Below, in pieces: positions 55,500 through 64,000 of a DNA stretch of 64,000 nucleotides. The stretch lies in assembly GCF_027887165.1 (NCBI RefSeq), contig NC_077227.1:74404305-74468304 (forward strand), in the 5' to 3' direction. The notes beneath the pieces were generated by a model that saw only the letters and a program-made list of their open reading frames with translations, was not told the origin of the DNA and searched no databases. The translations under genes and the position numbers were made by a program. Position 1 is the first letter of the stretch. Each line of letters starts with the position of its first letter. The stretch comes from Monodelphis domestica. Taxonomy: Eukaryota; Chordata; Mammalia; Didelphimorphia; Didelphidae.

Positions 55500-56490
55500 A
55501 TAAAATAAAAATCTAAAGAATCCATTGATCATCATTGCAGAGAGATCCCAAGATGGAAATGCACAGAAAGTCTTTGATAAGTTCTGTAATTCCCTGGTTT
55601 AGGAGAAGATACTACAAGCAACAAGAAAAAAAATAATTTAAATACTGTGGAGCTATAGGCAGATGAACAAAAGACTTATTAGTGACAATGTTAAAAGAAC
55701 AAAGGAGCTGGATTTGCAATCAAGAATAACATGCCTGGCAAATCTGAGCATAATTATACAAGGAAAAGATGGATATTTAACAAAGTAAAGGAATTTCAAC
55801 TATCCTTGGGGGGATCAGAATTTAGTAGAAAATTTGATTTATAAGAATCATAAGAGGGTAAACATGAAAGGCCAATCATAAAGGACCCAACAAGTTCAAA
55901 TTGTTTACTTATATAGGAAAATATTTTCTATAATGTTTAAGAATGACATCATTACTTGGATAGTTTGAAAGAGCATATTTAGATAGAAGACTTGAGGTCA
56001 AGTTGAATATAATGGAATGAGCTAAAAATAATAAAATAGAACAGGAAGAGGTAAAACAGACCAATTATATTTAAAAATGCATGAGTGGAAAAAATGTCAC
56101 AGAGAAGAGGAAGGAAAAGAGAGTGTAGATTAAGAGAAAAGAGTACAAGGGGATAAGAATAGGGAGTGATTCCTAGAAGGGAGTACATATCAAGAAATAG
56201 AAGGACAAGGTGGGGGCAGGGATAAAGGAGGGTCTATCTGGACAAGATAAGGGAAGAATTTTAAAAGGAAATTCATATCAAGAAATAAAAGGTCAGGGTA
56301 AGGAGATAAGGGAAGGGGGGGGGGATAGAATATGAACTAGGAAATAAGGAAGAAGTGGGAAAGGTGGGACCCTTAGAAGGAAGAATTAATTTAGAACTAG
56401 AAGAGCAAGGGGAAAAGATTAAGGAGAGATTATAAGAAGAGGCACAAATTGGAGTGATCATAGGCTGAAGAAATTAGATGTCTGATTTAA
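55500..56490 (+). repeat. Unassigned interspersed repeat, copy B
   Basis: From about 55590 it parallels 25780-26110 (CAACAAGAAAAAAAATAATT, GGATTTGCAATCAAGAATAA, AGAAAATTTGATTTATAAG). An L1 fragment follows at once, as in copy A. Confidence 0.4.
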
Positions 56491-58290
56491 ATTAGATGTC
56501 TATTTAAAATTACCACAGATAGAATAAAATTTCTGGGAATAGGCCTACCAAAACAAACTGGAACTACAGAAACATAAAAGGACACATTTTATACCAACAA
56601 AGTTATCTAAATAATTGGAGAAAGATTAATTGTGGAAATGACAATCCTATGTAATCTACTTACTCAATGTCATGCCAATCAAATTACAAAAAATATTATC
56701 AAGCTAGAAAAAATAATAAAATTCATTTGGAAAAACAAAGGATCCATATCAAAAGAAGTAATGAAAAATGTAAATGAGATTTTTTTTAACCCTTACCTTC
56801 TTTCTTGGAATCAATATTGTGTATTGTGTCCAAGGCAGAAAAGTGGCAAGGGCTAGGCAATGGGGGTTAAGTGACTTGCCCAGGGTCACGCAGCTGGGAA
56901 GTGTCTGAGGCTAGATTTGAACTCAGGACCTCCCATCTCTAGGCCTGTCTCTCAATCCACTAAGCTACCCAACTGCCCCCACCAGATTTTAAACTGTATT
57001 ATAAAGCAGCAATTCACAAAACTATCTGGTACTGGCTAGTAGAACAGAAGAGTCAAACAAGAAAAAGTAGTAAAAGATTATATAGTAACCTGACATTTGA
57101 CAAAAGTATAAAGCTAGGCTTTGGAACAAGAAATCATTATTTGGTAAAAAGTGTTGGGACAACCTGGAAAGTAGTTTGGCAGAAACTAAGTATAGACCAA
57201 TATCTTACACTATTCACTAAGATAAGAGTAAAGTGGATATATGATGTAGGCATAAAAGGAGATATCATAAGCAATTTAGGAAAACAAGGAACATATATTA
57301 TCTATCAAGTGTATGGATAGGAGAGAAATTTGTAAGTCTACAAGAGATGGAGAATGTTGTGAGATATAAAATGGATATTTTCAAAACATTACATTGAAAA
57401 GGATTTGTACCTGTAAAACAAAAGTTGCTAAGATTAAAAGGAAGGCAGAAAATTGGGGGAAATTTTTCATAGACAATCATTCAAATAGAGGTCTGAAATC
57501 TAAAATATATAGGGAACTTTGTCAGATTTATGGGAAGAAGAACCATCCCCCAATTGATAAATGAACAAAAGATATGAATGATTTTTGGATGAAGAAATCA
57601 GTCATATAGTGGTACATGAAAACATGCTCTGAATCACTACTGATTAGGGAAATGAAAACCAAAACAATTCTAAGGTATCATCTCATACCCATCAGATTGT
57701 CTAAAATGACAAATGTTGGAGGGAATGTGGAAAAGTGGGGACACTTACACTGTTGGTGGAACTGTAAACTGATGAAACCATTTTGGAGAGCAATTTGGAA
57801 TTATGTCCAGAGAGCTATAAGATTGTGTATATCATTGGGCTCAGCAATACTATTGCTGAGGATATTACCCAAGGAGATTGGGGGGAAAGGAAAAGAACCT
57901 ATATGTTCCAAAATATGTATAGTAACTCTCTTTGTGGTAGTAAAGAACTGGAAATCTAGGGCATGTCCATCAATTGGGGAATGTTTAAACAAATTGTGAC
58001 GTTACTGAGCCATAAGAAATGATGAGCAGGCTAGTTTTTTTTTTAAATCTGCAAGGAATTACATAAGATAATGAAGAGTGAAACAAGTAGATCCAAGAGA
58101 ACATTATATACAGCTACAGCTATAATATTTCACAAATAACCTCCAAAGAATGAACTGAAAAATGGAAACATGAGAGGCATAATCTATATAGACATATTTG
58201 TTTGCCTGATAACAAATATAGTGTGGGAAGGGGAGAGAAAGGGGTTGAGATATCTGAAAATAAATTCTATTCATTAAAAAAAGAACAATT
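56490..58290 (+). mobile_element. L1 LINE, 3' third of ORF2, split by a SINE
   Basis: Broken frames give MTILCNLLTQCHANQI and IKFIWKNKGS before the SINE. After it come KLYYKAAIHKTIWYW, SLLIREMKTKTILRYHL and LHCWWNCKLMKPFW, all in the order of the L1 ORF2 C-terminal part. Many stops. The SINE at 56782-56984 is nested inside. Confidence 0.85.
56782..56984 (-). mobile_element. SINE1-type copy nested in L1
   Basis: Poly-T, AACCCTTACCTTCTTTCTTGG-like start, GTGACTTGCCCAGGGTCACG, and head CTACCCAACTGCCCCCAC. L1 sequence resumes directly after it, so this SINE is younger than the L1. Confidence 0.92.
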
Positions 58291-58299
58291 TCTGGTAAG

Positions 58300-58950
58300 T
58301 AAAAAAGATATAATTTGGTTGGGTCAGGTGACTTGAAGTCATTAAGGACAGCTTGGACCTCCCCTTCTCATTTATCTTGAGTTTCAATTACCTCTTAATG
58401 ATTTTAGTTGTCCTCACTCCGAACATCATCCTCCTTGTGAGAGAAGTGATATAATTGAGAAGTGATATAATTGAGTGGTTCTACCTCCTCTGGGTCATCT
58501 ATTCTCATCATCCCACTCCCCCAGCCAAAGCTCATTCTTTTTCTTTTCCCTATCATGGCCTTCCAAGTCTGTCTTCCAAAGGAGGCTTTGCCATCCAGGC
58601 CTAGGTGCCTTTGAAAGCTTAAAATTGAACCCTGGAATGTGTTGTGCTCAGGCACACTCTCCCCCAATCCATTCAGCTTTTAATTAGTGACTCCAGATTT
58701 AATTAGTGACCCCACCATAGACTTGCTCCTTCAGCCATTTCCTCATGACTCCAGGGACCTGCTCTCCATTTCTAATCCCTTTTATTAAACCTTCCTGCGT
58801 TCACAGTTGAAAAACAAGCAAAGTAGGATTGCTGAAAGCTTTTGAGCCAAAATATATTCTGCACAAGCCCCTAGATTCTCAGTCTGGTTTCCTGATTAGC
58901 CTCAATTCACAATGGCCTTTGGAACCTATTTCTTCTAAAGAAGGCCTTAG
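58300..58950. other. Intergenic stretch with small duplications
   Basis: No gene. An 18-base unit GAGAAGTGATATAATTGA is repeated in tandem at about 58440-58475, and TAATTAGTGACTCCAG/TAATTAGTGACCCCA at 58681-58713. Confidence 0.5.
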
Positions 58951-58954
58951 AGAC

Positions 58955-59105
58955 CTAGTTCAACTCCACTATTTATCTTATAGATGAGGAAACTGAGACC
59001 CAGGGAAATTCTGTGACTTATCCAAACGTCTTTGAGTATTAAGCATCAAAGGTGGGAATGGAACCCAGATCCTCAGATTCCAAAGGCAGTGCTCTTTCAC
59101 TCCCA
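58955..59105 (-). repeat. MIR3-type relic
   Basis: ATAGATGAGGAAACTGAGAC, TCTGTGACTTATCCAAACG and CAGATCCTCAGATTCCAAAG in reversed SINE order. Confidence 0.55.
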
Positions 59106-59807
59106 TTCTATTTTCTGGGACTCATCCTGTTTCTTATAAGCAATGTTGCTTGAAAAACTCCAGGATATCCAGAAGATTTGATCTGACAGTATAATTTTCA
59201 GCTTCCTGCCCTACCAATGTCTGAGTAAGTCTTGATGCCAAGAGACACATCAATCTGCATGAAGGTTGTTCAAAAATTATTTTCAAGACTAATTCACAGG
59301 GTATTCCCCAGTGTACAGTTGTGGGGTTGGTCATTAATACCATAGAGTCTCTTGTCATTCATTCATTCATTCACACTTTGTTTTGTTAGGCATATGTGAC
59401 ACCGTAAAAAGGATAAAATGTAACTCTGACTTAGAATCCCTTTAATTCAAAAGAATTACCTTCCTAGATCCAAAGACGATATATAAGTGATTCTTGGATT
59501 TTTTCTTTTAATTTTTTTATTGATATCTTTTGGCATTATATCATTTTCATTTCTCAATATATCCCTTGCCCTTCCCCCACGCAGAGAACTATTCCATATA
59601 ACAAAGAATCAAAAGAAAGACGGAGGGAAAGGCAGTTTTGCAAGATTGCCCAACACAATAATCTTTTTCCAACAGTAGATGTGAGGTTTGATACAGTATC
59701 CCAAGTCTGCAAAGAGTGGAGGGATGTTTGTGTGCATATCTCTTCTTCTGGCCAAGCTTACATAGTGCTAAGTTTTGAATTTTTGTTCTCATTCTCCCCA
59801 TTTGTGA

Positions 59808-59935
59808 GAGGCAGTGTGGTAGAGTGGCAAGAGAACCAGCCATGAAGCCCTGGATTCAAGTTTATCCTTTAATACTTGCTGACTTTGTCCCTGGGCAAAA
59901 TCTTAACCTCCCAGTGCTCCAAATCATCGGTTCTC
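59808..59935 (+). repeat. MIR-type relic
   Basis: GAGGCAGTGTGGTAGAGTGG, GGATTCAAGTTTATCC and TCCCTGGGCAAAATCTTAAC. Confidence 0.55.
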
Positions 59936-59993
59936 AAACTTTCTGGTCTCAGGACCCCTTAATATTCTTTAAAAAAACAAACAAACAAACAGC

Positions 59994-60070
59994 CCTTACT
60001 TCTCTTTAAGAATTGATACTAAGTATTGGTTCCAAGGCAGAAGAGCAGTAAGATCAACCTAGCTGCCCAC
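59994..60070 (-). mobile_element. SINE1-type fragment
   Basis: CCCTTACTTCTCTTTAAGAA-like start and GGTTCCAAGGCAGAAGAGCA, then a jump to CTAGCTGCCCA, so the centre is deleted. An (AAAC)n run precedes it. Confidence 0.65.
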
Positions 60071-60109
60071 ATCCCACTCCTTTACTATCTTGGGTTTTGT
60101 TTTGTTTTT

Positions 60110-60308
60110 TAATAAAACCCTAACTTCCATCTTGGAATCAATATTGTGTATTGGCTCCAAGGCAGAAGAGTGGTATGGGCTAGGCAATGGAGGTTAAGTG
60201 ACTTGCCCAGGGTCACAAAGCTGGGAAGAGTCTGAGGCCAAATTTGAACCTTGGACTTCCCGTTTCTTGACTTGGCTCTCAATCCACTGAGCTACCCAGC
60301 TTCCCCCA
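60110..60308 (-). mobile_element. SINE1-type copy
   Basis: AACTTCCATCTTGGAATCAA, GTTAAGTGACTTGCCCAGGG and GAGCTACCCAGCTTCCCCCA; full length in reverse. Confidence 0.88.
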
Positions 60309-60392
60309 CACTCCTTTACTATCTTAAAAACACCCTAAAGAGAATTTATATGGATTATATGTCAATATTTTTGGCATTCCGTTTTGTTGTTA

Positions 60393-60642
60393 AACTGTTG
60401 TTCAGCCTTTTTTTTTCAGTTGTGTCTAATTCTTAGTGACCCTGTTGGAGATTTCTTGGCAAAGATATTTCCCATTTCCTTCTCCAGCTCATTTCACAGA
60501 TGAGGATATTGTGACATGCAGGGTTAAGTGACTTGCCCAGGGTCAAACAGCTAGTAAATGTCTGAGATTTAAACTCAAGAAGGAAAGAAAGTCCCTGACT
60601 TTCAACTTGGTAGTCTATCCCCTATACCATCTAGCTGTCCAG
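60393..60642 (-). mobile_element. MAR1-like SINE
   Basis: TTGTTCAGCC, GTGACCCTGTTGGAGATTTC, CTCATTTCACAGATGAGGAT, GACTTGCCCAGGGTCAAACA and CATCTAGCTGTCC. Confidence 0.78.
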
Positions 60643-61249
60643 GTTTACCATATTAGAAATTAAAACATCTTAGTATTACTATAAAATTCCTTGGATTTTT
60701 ACCATGAATTACCTAAAATGGTATCCGGGCGTTCTTGGACCACATGTTGAGAACTGCTGCAGTAGATCACACTATTAACACTATAAGTTGCAGAACAGGT
60801 GCCCAGTTCTCTTACCTGTGTTGGTAGAGTGATTATCTTTACCTGGGAATTCACTATATTGATGAAAATCACAGGTCCAGTCCTTATTCCCTGTTTTTCC
60901 TTTTCTATTGCTTTTGTCATTATTCATATTGTTTTCCTGGTTCTTCTGATATCACTTTGCATCAATTCATAGAAGTTTTCTCAGATTTCTCTGTACTCTT
61001 CAGATTCATCTCTTTCTGTGACACAATAATATGTTACATTCATGTGCCAAAATTTATTTAGCCATTCCCCAATTGACTTTTTTCAGCAATACTTACCTTC
61101 TACAGAAAAGTGTAGCTAAAAATATTTCGGTAATTCTTTGATTCTTAAATATCAAAAATATTTTAGTAAAGAAATTCTTCATTATTGGACTTGGCACTTA
61201 TCACAGTCCTTGGCTCATAGGTGTTAGATAAATACTTTTTTATGAACTG

Positions 61250-62550
61250 AGAATTTAAGCAAACCTAGAATACAAGGAAAAGTGGTTGGACTGAGAATCT
61301 TTTTTCAGCCTCTGCATAATATAGTTCAGGTTGGGAATGTTTCCATCAACAAAATATATCTACACGGTGGAAATGTTTGAGAAGGGAAGCCCAAGTCTCA
61401 AAGGTGCTGGGTAAAATAGACTACCAGTCAGTGTCAACAGAAATCACCTCCTTTTACTAATTTATTGACAAGTTTGTCCCAAAGCCTAGCATGAAGTTTG
61501 GAATCCATTAGAGTTTGGGTCTTAGGACCAAGGTGCTTTTCTGCAATAAGGTTGAATGGGGAAGCAGGTGGGGAGGTGTATTAAAAAAAAAAAAAGAGGG
61601 AAGTTTCATACCCTGTGGGAAGTTTGGACTTTTGGTTTGGAGAGGGGGAAAGAGAGGAGAATCCACTTTCACTACTTGAGACCAAAAGGTCTCCCCTTGA
61701 TCCCTTCACTCACACTCAGCTTGGGGAACAAATAACTTTTTGATGTTAACTCAATAAGGTAATACAAAAGGAATAACGGGCAGGAAAGAATGAGAAAAGG
61801 AAAGTGGGGGATCCCTGTCTATCTAAATCCTTTCCCCTCCCTCCTTGAGTTTGGGGGAAACAGGCCTTGGCAGCCTGAGCCCCCTGAGAGAAAGTCAGGT
61901 TGACTCACCCCTGGGCAACAGGAGCTGAAGTAAAGTCTGCTCAGGTTTCTCTTCAGAAGTCCCTTCAATTGGGAAGTGTTGGGGGTGGGGTGGGGAAGAT
62001 TTCCAGTCACCAGCAGGAAAAGTGGGTAACCCTCAGGAGAAAGTCTTTTTTCCACCTTCTCTCGTCAGCTTCTCAAGACGGAGAGACCCTCACTGCTCTC
62101 CTCGCCAGAGTCCACTCCCCCTTCTGGACTCCCCTCCTGGGAGCCCCTCCCCCATCAAGGTGATCAATTTCACATACTCTTCATTCTGGCACTTTTTCTC
62201 TAGTGCCAGTCTCTGTCACAGAGGGGAACCAGCACTTATTCCTAGTGTAAAAAATGGCATTATGGGCACGAGAACAGTTCTCATCATGGTCTTCCCTGCC
62301 TGCTTGCCCCCTAGTCAGTGGGACATTGTTAAACAAGTCACACTCCTGATTCAGAAAGATTAATTCTCAGTGATACAGAAAAGGCTTCAGTGAGATTTTG
62401 ATAAAGGAAAGGATTGTCAGAATACTAAATCATAGTCTTTTTTGCCAAGAAATGAGTCATTGAGGGCACAAGAACATGGTCACTATTTCATATTGCTGAA
62501 AAAGGAACAGATCAATGACATCTACTAAAAAAACCAAGTGAGGGTATATT
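61250..62550. other. Intergenic block of less repetitive, GC-richer sequence
   Basis: From about 61560 to 62370 I recognise no repeat family. Both strands have short frames without known similarity. It could be unique regulatory DNA or an unrecognised old repeat. Confidence 0.4.
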
Positions 62551-62554
62551 TAAT

Positions 62555-62670
62555 TCTATACATGTTGTCTCCCCCAATAAAATGGAAGATCTTTGAGGTC
62601 AGGGAGAGGTTCATTTTTGCTTTTGTATCTCCAGTCCCCAGAACAGTGACTAATATGTTGCAATACCTAA
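62555..62670 (+). repeat. L2 LINE 3' tail fragment
   Basis: CCAATAAAATGGAAGATCTTTG, GTCAGGGAGAGGTTCATTTT and GTATCTCCAGTCCCCAGAAC-like order. Confidence 0.65.
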
Positions 62671-63119
62671 TAATGCAGGTTTATGGATCCACTGACGGTC
62701 AAGGCGAGCCAGGAATTCACTGGGGATTGTGTTGAACTCTGAGGGCTTTGCTAGAATCCTAGAACCTTTTTTCTTATGGTTTGCTGCCAGGCATTTGCCT
62801 TTTCAGCCCCACCCCCCTGACCCATGAAGTGTTGGGTTGCTAATGTACAACAGCTGAAGTTGAACATTTTCTATTTCTCAAGTCTGGTTTGGCCTCAGAT
62901 TCCTATTTCTGGCTGCCCTCTTCTTTTAAGGAATCAACTCTCATTCTAATATGTACCTTTTCCTCTGACAGTGACATTCACTTGCTAGTTGCCTGATACT
63001 TGTCTAGTTATCTTTTAAATTACTATCTCCTCTGCCTCTACCTGGATGCAACACGCAAACAGTTTTGTAGACATGTAACAAGCATGTGGCTTAGATACTA
63101 GATTTCTTCCCTTGTAAGT
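62671..63119. other. Intergenic, nothing recognised
   Basis: No gene, RNA gene or clear repeat is seen. Confidence 0.4.
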
Positions 63120-64000
63120 CAACACTCTTATTGACTCCCTGTCACATTTCCCACAATAACTGTTCCAAACCTTTCCCATGCCATTCAAAACCTCAACCCC
63201 AGCCTTATGCCATTCACTCTACAGATGGACTCCCTTCTTGATTGACTGAGGAAACTAGGACCAGAAATATGAACTCTCTCAATGCCTCAAAAGTTTATCT
63301 GAGTTTCTACCCCCTCTTCTGCTTTCCTTCTAGCTTCTGAAGGTAAGGTGGCCCTTTCCTTTGCCAAGGCTTAACCTACCACCTGGTTTTAAAAAAGAAA
63401 AGCCTTAAGGACAGCTAGGTGACTCAGTAGGTAGAAAACTAGATTTAGAGATGGGAGATCCTTGGTTCAAGTCTGGATTCCTGGCTGTGTAGCCTTGGGC
63501 AAAGTCACTTAACCCCAACTACCTAGCCCTTACCACTCTTGCCTTGGAATCAGTAGTGGTTCTAAGACAGAAGGTAAAGTTTAAAAAAAAACCCTCATTC
63601 CCTCCTCCAGGATCTTGCTTTTTTCAGACCTCTCTTCTCTTTCTTGCATCTTCAATCTCTCTCTCACCATAGGCTCCTTCCCCTGTACCTAAAAGCATGC
63701 TTGAGTCTTCCCTATCCTCTAAAGAAAGACTTTTCTTAACTCTGCTTTCCTCCCTCTTGTCATTTTCATTGACAAACTGCTTGAAAAAGTACATTATGCC
63801 CCATGCCTCTACTTCTTTACCGTCCACTAATGCCACAACCCTTTGCCATCCGATTTCCATCTCACAATTCTGTGGAATGTGCTTTTCTCAAAGATCCTTC
63901 CAGTGACTTCCCAAATGGCCTTTTTTCTCAATTCTCATCTTTCTTCATTTTTCACATTTGATACCGTGGGATAGCCTTCTCTTATAGATTTGTCTCCTTT
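63120..64000 (+). mobile_element. L3/CR1-type LINE, split by a SINE, runs off the window
   Basis: Before the SINE: GAAGGTAAGGTGGCCCTTTC and TTTGCCAAGGCTTAACC. After it: CATTCCCTCCTCCAGGATCT and GCTTGAAAAAGTACATTATG. These follow the order of CR1-clade LINE coding sequence on the + strand. Decayed. Confidence 0.6.
63409..63592 (+). mobile_element. SINE1-type copy nested in LINE
   Basis: GGACAGCTAGGTGACTCAGT, GGGCAAAGTCACTTAACCCC and GACAGAAGGTAAAGTTTAAA. Confidence 0.88.

Larger units (their letters stand above)
59490..61150 (-). mobile_element. L1 3' region, split by about 1.1 kb of later insertions
   Basis: The part 59490-59795 (TTTTATTGATATCTTTTGGC, CTCTTCTTCTGGCCAAGCTT) and the part 60890-61150 (TTGTTTTCCTGGTTCTTCTG, TAGCCATTCCCCAATTGACT) read as one marsupial-type L1 3' end in reverse. 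The SINEs between them would be insertions. Confidence 0.6.

Noticed and set aside
61819..62363. Frames of 78-113 residues in the GC-richer block
   Set aside because: They overlap on both strands, have no known domains and no convincing splice partners. OGDHL was considered, but no matching peptide was seen.
1..64000. CRISPR arrays, operons, tRNA or rRNA genes
   Set aside because: The window is vertebrate. The tandem arrays are microsatellites, and tRNA-like heads belong to SINEs. No free-standing tRNA or rRNA gene was recognised by eye.

Overview
The window is vertebrate nuclear DNA, most likely from a marsupial. It is AT-rich, intron-dominated and full of interspersed repeats. It carries exons of two genes that are neighbours on human chromosome 10q11.23: the last five coding exons of choline O-acetyltransferase (CHAT) and all three coding exons of C10orf53 (UPF0728 family). 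The marsupial call is an inference from the repeats. These include many copies of a tRNA-derived SINE of the opossum SINE1 type, a second MAR1-like SINE family, young L1 copies with marsupial-type 3' ends, and old L2, L3/CR1 and MIR relics. It rests on recognition by eye, not on a database search.

Layout. 1-6561: CHAT intron, holding an L1 3' part and a decayed L3/CR1 LINE split by two SINEs. 6562-14984: five CHAT coding exons on the + strand with consensus splice sites, 244 residues plus one split codon, ending in TAA. 14985-about 17210: CHAT 3' UTR. 17210-20060: intergenic, with MIR and L2 relics. 20060-20470: CpG-rich promoter of C10orf53. 20253-52923: C10orf53, with a 30-kb first intron. 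That intron holds two antisense class I (gammaretrovirus-like) ERVs at about 27.0-31.7 kb and 36.4-42.5 kb, a candidate solo LTR, a TRIM-family pseudogene, and many SINEs and LINEs. 52924-53350: C10orf53 3' UTR. 53350-64000: intergenic, with nested L1, SINE, MIR and L3 copies and no recognised gene.

Function. CHAT makes acetylcholine from choline and acetyl-CoA. The part seen here is the C-terminal half of the catalytic fold with the conserved STS motif; the catalytic His lies upstream of the window. C10orf53 is a small conserved protein of unknown function (93 aa here). Both genes look intact. Neither ERV can encode a complete virus: one is 5'-truncated with stops and frameshifts in pol, and the other lacks protease and most or all of reverse transcriptase. 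No env is recognisable in either.

I found no undescribed multi-gene system. The most unusual item is the second ERV: its Gag has a hydrophobic N-terminus followed by a likely coiled coil, it has a degenerate tRNA-Arg-type primer site, and its gag lies almost directly against RNase H and integrase.
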